Assembly (NCBI GenBank): GCA_002691345.1
Contig: NZHI01000009.1
Span: forward strand, 3,223-9,499
Length of the DNA: 6,277 nucleotides
DNA from: Synechococcus sp. MED650
GTDB lineage: Bacteria; Cyanobacteriota; Cyanobacteriia; PCC-6307; Cyanobiaceae
Reading direction: 5' to 3'
The number at the start of each line of letters is the position of its first letter. The stretch's first letter is position 1. The notes under the pieces were generated by a model. The model searched no databases. It saw nothing but the letters and a program-made list of their open reading frames with translations, and was not told where the DNA came from. This document shows positions 1 to 5,749 of this stretch, in pieces. A program made the position numbers and the translations under genes.

Positions 1-140
1 AGAGCCAGGGTGAACAGGACAGGGCCCCAGAAATCCCAGAAGGGATGAGAACGGGACACGTTGGATTCAACCAACGCCTTCGACGCCTTCACGGAGGACT
101 TGGGACCCGATGACGATGGGTCGTGCTGCTCGTTGGGCAA
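1..140 (-). CDS. lepB: Signal peptidase I, N-terminal fragment (probable; runs off the left edge)
   Basis: A minus-strand frame is open from an in-frame TAA (near 162) to the window edge. The first usable start is a TTG at 140-138, preceded by a weak AGG about 6 nt away. A GTG at 92-90 is the alternative. About 46 residues are visible: a polar, Ser/Lys-rich leader, then HPFWDFWGPVLFTLA, which begins a hydrophobic segment. From memory, a Trp-Phe-Trp-Gly-Pro start to a single N-terminal membrane anchor is typical of picocyanobacterial type I signal peptidases, which remove Sec and Tat signal peptides on the outer face of the membrane. The catalytic Ser and Lys regions lie outside the window, so the identification rests on the anchor and the neighbourhood (ArsC-like protein and ppa nearby on the same strand). 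Any other protein with an N-terminal anchor is possible. It is transcribed away from the membrane protein starting at 219, with a 78-nt divergent spacer. Confidence 0.42.
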   Translation of the reverse strand, partial: MPNEQHDPSSSGPKSSVKASKALVESNVSRSHPFWDFWGPVLFTLA

Positions 141-187
141 CGGAAACCTATGGCCTTAAGCAACACAAGATAGGCGTGGAACGATGA

Positions 188-217
188 GCTCCTAGCCTCA
201 TTTCATGAAGGAGGAGC
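188..217 (+). promoter_or_regulatory. Strong Shine-Dalgarno (209-214) inside a possible hairpin
   Basis: AGGAGG at 209-214 lies 4 nt before the ATG at 219 and is the only strong ribosome-binding site in the window. GCTCCT at 188-193 is perfectly complementary to AGGAGC at 212-217, so the 5' leader could fold into a 6-bp stem with an 18-nt loop that hides the site. An 8-bp palindrome, TTCATGAA (202-209), lies in the loop. The complementarity is seen directly; regulation by sequestration is inference, and CTCCT/AGGAG pairs are easily found by chance near a strong site. Confidence 0.35.
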
Positions 218-218
218 C

Positions 219-1724
219 ATGGTCAGACCCCGCTGGCAAGGCGTGCGGCCCAGCGCGGCCAAGCGCTTCTGGCTGGGCTGGGACAGGGTTATCGCAACCA
301 TTGCTGCGATCAATCTCGCCTGGGTCATCTTCGATGTGACCTACGTTCCGCTGCGGAATTTCTGGCTCCAGCGAACCCTATTTCCGCTGCCCTCGATCAA
401 CCTGGCGATTCCCCTCCCATGGCTGCCAGACATCACGCCGATTTACGACAGGGTCAAGGGAATTGAACCCCATCGGGACACGCAGGGGTACATCAACCAT
501 TTCCGACGCCTGGAAACAGCCGCGGCAACGAAAGGAATCGACAACCAAGAGGTCCAGCAGCTCCGCCTCGAAATGGTGGTTCGCAACAGCCAACTGATCG
601 ACGAAAATCCCTTCGTGAGCTCGGGGAAGGCGGGCACACTCGAGAAGCTCAAAAACCGCCTCCGTTCCAGAGCAGGCATGGATTCGGCGAAACAGGCGGC
701 TGCCCATCTCCTCGGAGACGATCACCTCTCAGAACAGAACTGGGAGGAGGAGAGGCGCTTCTGGAACAAGAGCATCCTCCCTTTGGCCGGCTCCAATTAC
801 TGGCGCGGAACCGATGAGAACGGACAGGCGATCGATCGCTCCTGGCAGATCGATACCCCCTTCCAGATCCTGTTCCTACTCGACATCCTCATCCGCAGCT
901 TTCGCCTGAAGCGGCGTTACCCCGTCATCACGTGGCGTGACGCACTGCTCCGCCGCTGGATTGATTTACCGCTTTTGATTCCTTTCTGGAGGTTGCTACG
1001 CATCATTCCAGTCACCGAGCGCCTGTCCAGTGCCCGATTGCTTCAACTGGAGCCGCTGCGGGCTGTGATCAGCCGCGGCGTTGTGGCTGTTCTCGCTCTG
1101 GAACTATTCGAAGTGATCACCTTGCGGATCCTTGACACCGCTCAGGATGTGGTGAAATCTCCCCGCTTACCTGAGAAGATCCGGCGACTGTGCACCCATC
1201 AAAGTGTTGTCGACGAGGGTGAACCCGAGCTTGCCGAACTCCTCAGGCTCTGGGTCCCACTCATTCTCATTCAGGTCGGCCCTGCCCTTCGCCCTCAACT
1301 GGTTGCCCTGATCGGCCATATCTTGCGGCGCAATCTGGAGGAAACAGCGATTCCAGGAGCCCTGAGAACAATCCCAGGAGTTGACAATGCTGAACAGAAG
1401 CTGAGCCAGACGTTGTCTGCCGGTCTCGTTGACTCGCTTTTGAATCTGTCGCGCAATGCCGGCGATCGGCTCGGCCAGAAGGATCCAGTGCTTGAAAGTC
1501 TTGGGGTAGAGACAGCGGATCGATTCTGGGAAGAACTGGCTCACAAGCTGGAGACAGGGGCTGTGCTCGAACGCAGCCAGGAGCTCATCGCAGTCTTTCT
1601 TGAAGATCTCAAGAGGTCGAGCATGAGTCAGCTCCGCCTTCAGAAGGATGTTGACGAGCTAATTACGGAGCTCGATGGCTTGAACTTCAGTTCAGAAGGG
1701 CTTCCGCCCAGGCCTCAGGCTTGA
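219..1724 (+). CDS. Membrane protein of unknown function with a voltage-sensor-like segment
   Basis: I do not recognise a named family for this 501-residue protein. The start is well fixed: an in-frame TAG lies at 171, no start codon occurs before 219, and AGGAGG precedes the ATG. Hydrophobic segments are visible at about 23-45 and 213-229, then at 247-265, which ends in spaced arginines (WRLLRIIPVTER). The order of a segment with an internal Asp followed by RSFRLKRR, an Asp-Leu-Pro-containing segment, and an arginine-bearing one resembles S2-S3-S4 of ion-transport proteins. No K+-channel filter (TVGYG-like) follows, so a working channel is not supported. Residues 85-185 are polar and charged and probably soluble; 285-305 and 340-370 are further amphipathic or hydrophobic stretches; the C-terminus (430-500) is helical and charged. 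It overlaps the convergent ArsC-like gene by 38 bp. A picocyanobacterial conserved hypothetical is most likely; function unknown. Confidence 0.85.
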   Translation: MVRPRWQGVRPSAAKRFWLGWDRVIATIAAINLAWVIFDVTYVPLRNFWLQRTLFPLPSINLAIPLPWLPDITPIYDRVKGIEPHRDTQGYINHFRRLETAAATKGIDNQEVQQLRLEMVVRNSQLIDENPFVSSGKAGTLEKLKNRLRSRAGMDSAKQAAAHLLGDDHLSEQNWEEERRFWNKSILPLAGSNYWRGTDENGQAIDRSWQIDTPFQILFLLDILIRSFRLKRRYPVITWRDALLRRWIDLPLLIPFWRLLRIIPVTERLSSARLLQLEPLRAVISRGVVAVLALELFEVITLRILDTAQDVVKSPRLPEKIRRLCTHQSVVDEGEPELAELLRLWVPLILIQVGPALRPQLVALIGHILRRNLEETAIPGALRTIPGVDNAEQKLSQTLSAGLVDSLLNLSRNAGDRLGQKDPVLESLGVETADRFWEELAHKLETGAVLERSQELIAVFLEDLKRSSMSQLRLQKDVDELITELDGLNFSSEGLPPRPQA

Positions 1725-2046
1725 ACCCAACCAGGAAGGAGTCATCAGCGCAACGAACGAAAGGTCGCTTAATTAACTTTCCATCAGCAGCCAGTGCGTC
1801 GATGGCTTCGTCGTCTGTCATGGCCTTAACAACAGCAGCGCCCAGAGCCCTGTAGCTCTGACCACTCGTATTGAACAAAGGCTTCACTTGCCCGAACTGC
1901 TGAAGAGCTTCTGCAAGGGTCTGCCGGTCAGGAGGCATGACAATGATGTCAATGACCTCGGCACTGATGTCGTGGGACTCGAGCCATGCCAGAGCTTTTC
2001 GGCATGTTGAACAACGGGGGTAGCTGTAAACCTTCAAATCGGCCAT
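1687..2046 (-). CDS. ArsC/Spx-family thioredoxin-fold protein
   Basis: A 119-residue protein of the ArsC/Spx/YffB group, the usual length for the family. The N-terminal strand KVYSYPRCSTCRKALAWL carries a CXXC pair (C12, C15) at the redox position, and residues 91-97 (LIKRPFV) contain the Lys-Arg-Pro motif that packs near the active cysteine in this fold. Cytoplasmic. Genome annotation often calls such proteins arsenate reductase, but a CXXC pair and the absence of arsenic genes nearby fit better with a general thiol-disulfide or Spx/MgsR-like protein; the substrate is unknown. Its ATG lies 7 nt after the stop codon of the upstream ferredoxin, with no clear Shine-Dalgarno, so translational coupling is likely. 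The last 38 bp overlap the 3' end of the convergent membrane-protein gene, so there is no room for a terminator between them. Confidence 0.85.
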   Translation of the reverse strand: MADLKVYSYPRCSTCRKALAWLESHDISAEVIDIIVMPPDRQTLAEALQQFGQVKPLFNTSGQSYRALGAAVVKAMTDDEAIDALAADGKLIKRPFVRCADDSFLVGFKPEAWAEALLN

Positions 2047-2053
2047 GGACGGG

Positions 2054-2413
2054 TCAACGGCCGAGAAGGCTCTTCACAGCACCGAGAAGGCTGTTGGAAC
2101 CCTTACCGACGCCATCGTCAGGACGGGTGCGGATTGTGACATCCCCATTGACACTCGTGCGACAGCTGAGGCGGTAGTTGGCCGGTCGGTCGGAGAGATA
2201 AACCTCTTCAACATCGCTGCGGGGGGAAAGATTCTGTGAACCCTCCAGAACCTCCACAACGCAGGTGCCGCATTGGCCAACGCCTCCGCAGTTGTTGAGG
2301 TTGTTCAGGCCCTTGTATGGATTGATGCCTGAAGCAAGAGCCGCTTTGCGCAGATTGGCACCTTCGATACAACCGACCTGCTGGCCTTCCTGCTCAAAAC
2401 GGATGGTGGGCAC
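2054..2413 (-). CDS. [2Fe-2S] ferredoxin with adrenodoxin-type cysteine spacing
   Basis: A 119-residue soluble electron carrier with a ferredoxin fold. The cluster ligands are C42, C48, C51 and C84, in the order NNCGGVGQCGTC then RLSC, giving CX5CX2CX32C. Photosynthetic plant-type ferredoxins use CX4CX2C, so this is not the main PetF donor to FNR; the spacing is that of adrenodoxin-like or specialised cyanobacterial ferredoxins. C15 is an extra cysteine outside the cluster. The last 20 residues (GVGKG then SLLGAVKSLLGR) form a basic, amphipathic tail that could dock to a partner. The start is GTG at 2413: an in-frame TGA lies 6 nt upstream, so no earlier start is possible. It lies 93 nt after ppa and 7 nt before the CXXC protein on the same strand, suggesting one transcript. 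The redox partner is not shown by the sequence; plant PnsB3/NDF4 of the NDH complex carries a related domain (family knowledge, not tested here). Confidence 0.88.
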   Translation of the reverse strand: MPTIRFEQEGQQVGCIEGANLRKAALASGINPYKGLNNLNNCGGVGQCGTCVVEVLEGSQNLSPRSDVEEVYLSDRPANYRLSCRTSVNGDVTIRTRPDDGVGKGSNSLLGAVKSLLGR

Positions 2414-2506
2414 GGTCGTTCACAGGCTTGGCGCGAACCAACTTACAAGCAGCAGGGGACTTGGCGGGAGCCAACAGCCAATCTTTGGTCGATCGTCACC
2501 TTCAAC

Positions 2507-3019
2507 TCAGCGCTGTGCGGCCTCGATACAAGTCTGAAGCAAGGGGTCCACAGCCTCCGAATCCCTCCAACCACCGATTTCCGTCACCCGACCTTCCATA
2601 TTTTTGTAGGTACGAAAAAACTCCGCAACATCCTCGAGCTGGCTGGGAGCGATTTGATGAATACTGTGGATTTTTCGTTGCCGGGGGTCCGCCACAGGCA
2701 CACAGAGGATTTTGCCGTCGTAATGCCCCATGTCGTGCATATCGAGGACTCCGATAGGCCTGGCTTGGATCAGGCAGCCTGCGAACGTCGGCTCTTCCAT
2801 GATCACCATGGCATCGAGGGGAGATCCATCAGCTGCGAGGGTATTAGGAATAAACCCGTAATCGAAGGGATAACGCACTGATGAGTGGAGAACTCGATCG
2901 AGAGCCATCACTCCGCAAGCTTCGTAATACTCGTATTTATTGCGACTGCCCGCTGGAATCTCCACCAGCAGATTGACGAGTCCTGGAGAGGGAGATGGGG
3001 AAAGAGCCCTTAGGTCCAT
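2507..3019 (-). CDS. ppa: Inorganic pyrophosphatase (family I, soluble)
   Basis: Hydrolyses pyrophosphate to two phosphates in the cytoplasm, pulling forward biosynthetic reactions such as tRNA charging and nucleic-acid synthesis. With the ATG at 3019 the protein has 170 residues, close to the bacterial norm. Residues matching E. coli active-site positions are E20, K28, R42, Y54, D64, D69, D96, D101, K103, Y138 and K139. The signature normally D-G-D-P-[LV]-D reads DGSPLD at 64-69, so the middle aspartate (E. coli D67) is Ser66; its TCT codon is at 2824-2822. The fold and other ligands are intact, so I still call it a pyrophosphatase. A GTG at 3061 would add 14 residues ([13 protein letters not shown]) that look like read-through rather than protein, and the ATG is preferred. 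The ATG is preceded only by a weak GAAGAG. The upstream 83-residue membrane ORF overlaps its first 83 bp. Confidence 0.93.
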   Translation of the reverse strand: MDLRALSPSPSPGLVNLLVEIPAGSRNKYEYYEACGVMALDRVLHSSVRYPFDYGFIPNTLAADGSPLDAMVIMEEPTFAGCLIQARPIGVLDMHDMGHYDGKILCVPVADPRQRKIHSIHQIAPSQLEDVAEFFRTYKNMEGRVTEIGGWRDSEAVDPLLQTCIEAAQR

Positions 3020-3188
3020 TGCTCTTCGTAACAGAGGAGGACTTTGATGGTGGGCGATCACTCAAAACCGCCGCCATCGGAATGCCGAGCCCTGTTACCG
3101 CAAGCGTGAACCCCAGAAGAACAAGCAAAGGGATGGACACCAGCGAAGCGGATACTGGTGTGCTCTCGAAGACAGGCTCAGGGTCCAT
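2937..3188 (-). CDS. Small single-pass membrane protein, hypothetical, overlapping ppa
   Basis: An 83-residue ORF whose ATG (3188) immediately follows an in-frame TGA, so the start cannot be earlier. No Shine-Dalgarno is visible. Residues 1-13 are polar ([13 protein letters not shown]); residues 14-42 form one strong membrane helix ([20 protein letters not shown], then IPMAAVL); then comes the polar SDRPPSK. From about residue 57 to the end the frame runs inside ppa in a different phase and is Ser-rich and low in information, so the functional part is probably residues 1 to about 50. It looks like the many one-helix proteins of cyanobacterial thylakoids, but I cannot assign it to PsbN or another named subunit. 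The clean helix and adjacent proline and charged flanks argue that it is real. A lost stop codon or an indel near 3040-3020 could explain the unusual overlap with ppa. Confidence 0.55.
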   Translation of the reverse strand: MDPEPVFESTPVSASLVSIPLLVLLGFTLAVTGLGIPMAAVLSDRPPSKSSSVTKSNGPKGSFPISLSRTRQSAGGDSSGQSQ

Positions 3189-3309
3189 TCAGGGGAAGAC
3201 AGGGGCATCCCGGGTTCAGCTCGCAAACTGAATCGAGAAAATGAACTCTCGACCGGGAATGGCAAGTTCTTAATGCCTCGCCAAAATCATTCTGGCACTT
3301 TCGGGCGCT
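3189..3309 (-). promoter_or_regulatory. Spacer upstream of the ppa unit with three inverted repeats
   Basis: This 121-nt spacer separates the HTH gene's stop from the small membrane ORF and must hold any promoter for the ppa unit. Seen directly: TTCAG (3215-3219) with CTGAA (3228-3232), 8-nt loop; TCGAGA (3233-3238) with TCTCGA (3247-3252), also 8-nt loop and directly abutting the first; and a 17-nt palindrome with one mismatched pair at 3280-3296. None is followed by a T-tract on either strand, so they are not intrinsic terminators. They may be operator sites or leader structure. I could not pick convincing -35/-10 boxes. Confidence 0.3.
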
Positions 3310-3774
3310 CTATGCAGCGGGCCGTTCCTGGCGATCACGGCGAGACGCCAAATCCGATGGAGCTGCAGGGATACCATCCAACTGAGTCCTAATGAGACGC
3401 AATTCCTCGAGAATTGCAGCGAGAACCTGCTGAGTCGCCGTTGACGGTGAATTCAACACCTCAACGGTGACTTCTTTAATCCTGAGCACATCCTTAGCGA
3501 AGCGGGCCACTTCGTTGGGGTGAAACAGCAAAGGATCTTTCTGATCACTTCGATATTCAGGATTGAGCTTTCTAGGATTAAAAGGAGGATTGAGATTGCG
3601 TGGGTCAGTATTTGTATAACGGTAAACAGAAGCCCGAGAACGGTTCAGCGACTTCTGCACATCATCGATTCCTACCAAAGCATCGGACTGAGAAAGTACG
3701 GAACCAATTTCTTCATTTAGCCCCACTGAATCGGCCGCGGAAGATACCGAACCATCAAGCGGGCGAGGAAACAT
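3310..3774 (-). CDS. Helix-turn-helix DNA-binding protein (cyanobacterial 'resolvase'-labelled family)
   Basis: A 154-residue conserved cyanobacterial protein. Residues 34-54 (VGIDDVQKSLNRSRASVYRY) fit a helix-turn-helix: helix, a turn at Asn-Arg-Ser, and a recognition helix with Ser/Arg/Tyr/Arg. Residues 59-100 are Asn/Pro/Arg-rich (DPRNLNPPFNPRKLNPEYR) and end in LLFHPNEVARFAKDVLRI, reminiscent of the second half of MerR/AlpA-like domains. Residues 112-134 form an amphipathic helix that could dimerise. No serine-recombinase catalytic domain is present, so the 'resolvase' label I associate with this family is misleading; a transcription regulator or nucleoid protein is more likely. Targets are unknown. 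It is divergent from proS across a 146-nt spacer. The ATG at 3774 has no Shine-Dalgarno, and a start further downstream would remove conserved-looking N-terminal residues. Confidence 0.8.
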   Translation of the reverse strand: MFPRPLDGSVSSAADSVGLNEEIGSVLSQSDALVGIDDVQKSLNRSRASVYRYTNTDPRNLNPPFNPRKLNPEYRSDQKDPLLFHPNEVARFAKDVLRIKEVTVEVLNSPSTATQQVLAAILEELRLIRTQLDGIPAAPSDLASRRDRQERPAA

Positions 3775-3851
3775 GAGACAGCACTGGGACGGCTTGGATT
3801 GAGCAGACCATAGCAGCTGAGACTCGTGATGCCAGCAACGATCACAGCCAA
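3717..3851 (-). other. Hydrophobic reading frame without a good start (possible small or decayed gene)
   Basis: A minus-strand frame is open from a TAA at 3914-3912 to a TAA at 3719-3717. Between 3872 and 3780 it reads VDLRSVLLAVIVAGITSLSC, then YGLLNPSRPSA, which looks like an N-terminal membrane anchor or lipoprotein-like signal. It has no ATG: the first TTG is at 3851 (giving 44 residues), and reading back from 3872 the natural-looking start position is an ATC at 3890-3888, where one base change would make ATG, with AAAGG just upstream. The last 58 bp overlap the HTH gene in another frame. It may be a real small protein with a non-canonical start, a decayed gene, or chance. Confidence 0.22.
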
Positions 3852-3868
3852 AAGGACACTTCTCAGAT

Positions 3869-3913
3869 CGACCTTTTTATCAGCGGTGATACCTTTCGAA
3901 GGTCGTTTTGTTT
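3869..3913 (+). terminator. Terminator-like hairpin and T-tract in the proS leader (possible attenuator)
   Basis: CGACCTT (3869-3875) pairs perfectly with AAGGTCG (3899-3905), and TTTTGTTT (3906-3913) follows at once, the layout of an intrinsic terminator. A nested stem, TATCA (3878-3882) with TGATA (3887-3891) around a GCGG tetraloop, adds stability. A competing stem, ACCTT (3891-3895) with AAGGT (3899-3903), uses the same right arm, so two folds exclude each other. No plus-strand gene lies upstream within 2 kb, so any termination here would act on the proS transcript, whose ATG is 7 nt further on. It could instead be a palindromic operator. The pairing is seen; the regulatory role is inference. 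Confidence 0.42.
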
Positions 3914-3920
3914 AGATGTC

Positions 3921-5717
3921 ATGCGCGTCTCCCGCCTGATGCTGGTGACGCTGAGGGACGTCCCTGCTGACGCAGAAATCCCCTCACATCAACTGCTGGT
4001 TCGCGGCGGGTTTATTCGACGGATTGGCGCTGGCATCTATGCCTACCTGCCGATGATGTGGAGGGTGCTTCGCAAGATCAACGCGATTGTTCGCGATGAG
4101 CTGAATAGCCTCGGAGCGCTCGAGACCCTGCTACCCCAGCTACAACCCGCTGACCTCTGGGAGAGGAGTGGCCGCTGGCAGGGGTACACAGCGGGGGAAG
4201 GGATCATGTTTCACCTTGAGGATCGCCAGAACCGCGAGCTCGGGCTCGGTCCCACCCATGAAGAAGTGATCACCGAACTGGCCGGAGACCTGCTGCGCTC
4301 CTATCGACAACTGCCGGTCACGCTCTACCAGATCCAAACCAAATTTAGAGATGAGATCCGTCCTCGCTTCGGCTTGATGCGCGGGAGAGAATTCATCATG
4401 AAAGATGCCTATTCGTTCCACGCCAACCAAGACGACCTCGAAGCCACCTATCAGGCAATGGCTGCGGCCTATGCGCGAATCTTCAAGAGGTGTGGACTTG
4501 AGGCTGTGGCCGTGGACGCCGACAGCGGCGCGATCGGCGGCGCTGCCTCGCAGGAATACATGGTGACCGCCGAAGCTGGGGAGGATTTGATTCTCACCAG
4601 CAGCGATGGCCTGTACGCGGCGAATCAGGAGAAAGCAACGTCGTTGCCCCCTCTTGCCCAACCGCTCGAGGCCGGTTCAGATCGAATAATCGACACACCT
4701 GATCAAGTCTCAATCGAACAGCTGTGTGTAGCCAATGGTTTGGACCCAACCCAGACCGTGAAAGTGCTCGTACTGCTCGCCCGCCTCGACGACGGACGGG
4801 AGCAGCCGACCCTGGTCAGCCTGCGGGGCGATCAGGTTCTCAATGAAGTGAAGCTGGCGAATGCGGTGAGTCGATCGCTTGACGCCACGGTCCTTGAAAT
4901 CAGTCCCATCTCCGAACAGCAGCTTCGCCAGCAGGGACTATCAGAGTTTCCTTTTGGATCCATTGGCCCCGATCTCAGCGACACCGAACTACGAGGATGC
5001 CGCTCCTGGCAGAGCCATTTTCTGCGACTGGCTGATGCAACGGCACTCGATTTGCCGCGATTCGTCTGTGGAGCCAACAGCAGGGATCAACACTTTTGGG
5101 GCCGCACATGGGACGCAATACCGACGCAGATCAGAGCTGACCTGAGGACAGCCCATGCCGGCGAACAGTGTGTGCACGATCCTTCCCAGACCCTTTCGGC
5201 ATGCCGAGGCATTGAAGTGGGTCACATCTTCCAGCTCGGACGAAAATATTCAGAAGCACTCGATGCTCGGTTCACCAACAGTGCGGGACAGCAGGAAGCA
5301 CTGCTAATGGGCTGCTACGGCATCGGCATCTCCAGGCTTGCCCAGGCTGCTGTGGAACAGCACCACGACGATGCCGGTATCTGCTGGCCTGTGGGTATCG
5401 CCCCGTTCCAGGTGATCGTGGTCATCGCCAAGATGAAGGATTCCAACCAGGTCGCCCTGGGAGAAGGGCTTTATCAGTCGTTTTTAGACGCCGGCATCGA
5501 TGCCTTGCTGGATGATCGCGATGAAAGGGCAGGCGTGAAATTCAAGGATGCGGACCTCATTGGCATCCCCTGGAGAATTGTGGTGGGAAGGGATGCTGGA
5601 GATGGGGAGGTTGAGGTGGTGGAGAGATCTGCATGCAAATCCACAACGATGGACCATCAAGAGGCCTATCGACAGGTGAAGGAGTCCATCCTCAACACCC
5701 TGCGACCAGAGATCTGA
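3921..5717 (+). CDS. proS: Prolyl-tRNA synthetase, bacterial type with insertion domain
   Basis: Charges tRNA-Pro with proline using ATP; cytoplasmic class II synthetase, 598 residues, the expected length for cyanobacteria. Class II motif 1 is at about 26-55 (LLVRGGFIRRIGAGIYAYLP). Motif 2 is at about 137-168 (YQIQTKFRDEIRPRFGLMRG followed by EFIMKDAYSFH). Motif 3 is at 462-473 (LMGCYGIGISRL). Residues about 222-395 form the YbaK-like insertion domain that edits mischarged Ala-tRNA-Pro; K281 in TVKVLVL matches E. coli K279, and GSIGP at 346-350 matches the conserved Gly-x-x-x-Pro loop, so editing should be intact. The anticodon-binding domain runs from about 488 to the end. The ATG at 3921 begins MRVSRLMLVTLRD, the start I expect for cyanobacterial ProRS. 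No Shine-Dalgarno precedes it. psb27 follows after 32 nt. No truncation or missing catalytic residue. Confidence 0.98.
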   Translation: MRVSRLMLVTLRDVPADAEIPSHQLLVRGGFIRRIGAGIYAYLPMMWRVLRKINAIVRDELNSLGALETLLPQLQPADLWERSGRWQGYTAGEGIMFHLEDRQNRELGLGPTHEEVITELAGDLLRSYRQLPVTLYQIQTKFRDEIRPRFGLMRGREFIMKDAYSFHANQDDLEATYQAMAAAYARIFKRCGLEAVAVDADSGAIGGAASQEYMVTAEAGEDLILTSSDGLYAANQEKATSLPPLAQPLEAGSDRIIDTPDQVSIEQLCVANGLDPTQTVKVLVLLARLDDGREQPTLVSLRGDQVLNEVKLANAVSRSLDATVLEISPISEQQLRQQGLSEFPFGSIGPDLSDTELRGCRSWQSHFLRLADATALDLPRFVCGANSRDQHFWGRTWDAIPTQIRADLRTAHAGEQCVHDPSQTLSACRGIEVGHIFQLGRKYSEALDARFTNSAGQQEALLMGCYGIGISRLAQAAVEQHHDDAGICWPVGIAPFQVIVVIAKMKDSNQVALGEGLYQSFLDAGIDALLDDRDERAGVKFKDADLIGIPWRIVVGRDAGDGEVEVVERSACKSTTMDHQEAYRQVKESILNTLRPEI

Positions 5718-5749
5718 CCCCCATTAAAGTTCCGCAAATCCTCCACGCC

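Noticed and set aside
378..725. Minus-strand ORFs within the membrane-protein gene (also 1167-1544)
   Set aside because: Low-complexity translations with scattered cysteines and no domain, opposite a gene with a strong ribosome-binding site.
1687..2046. Arsenic resistance gene
   Set aside because: The CXXC pair fits a Spx/YffB-like thiol protein better, and no arsenic regulator or exporter is present in the window.
3020..3061. GTG start for ppa at 3061
   Set aside because: The extra residues do not resemble the pyrophosphatase N-terminus, and the ATG at 3019 gives the expected length.
2937..3188. Assignment of the small membrane ORF to PsbN
   Set aside because: There is a vague likeness around Leu-Gly-Phe-Thr and Pro-Pro-Ser-Lys, but the spacing differs and the C-terminus lacks PsbN's acidic tail.
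3310..3774. Serine recombinase / mobile element from the 'resolvase' label
   Set aside because: Only a helix-turn-helix is visible, with no catalytic domain and no terminal repeats or target duplication nearby.
4140..4661. 173-residue minus-strand ORF inside proS
   Set aside because: It lies wholly antisense to a conserved, intact synthetase and has no recognisable domain; long antisense frames are common in GC-rich coding sequence.
5633..5749. Upstream start for psb27, adding 39 residues
   Set aside because: The extension overlaps proS, is unlike Psb27, and would bury the lipoprotein signal that begins at 5750.
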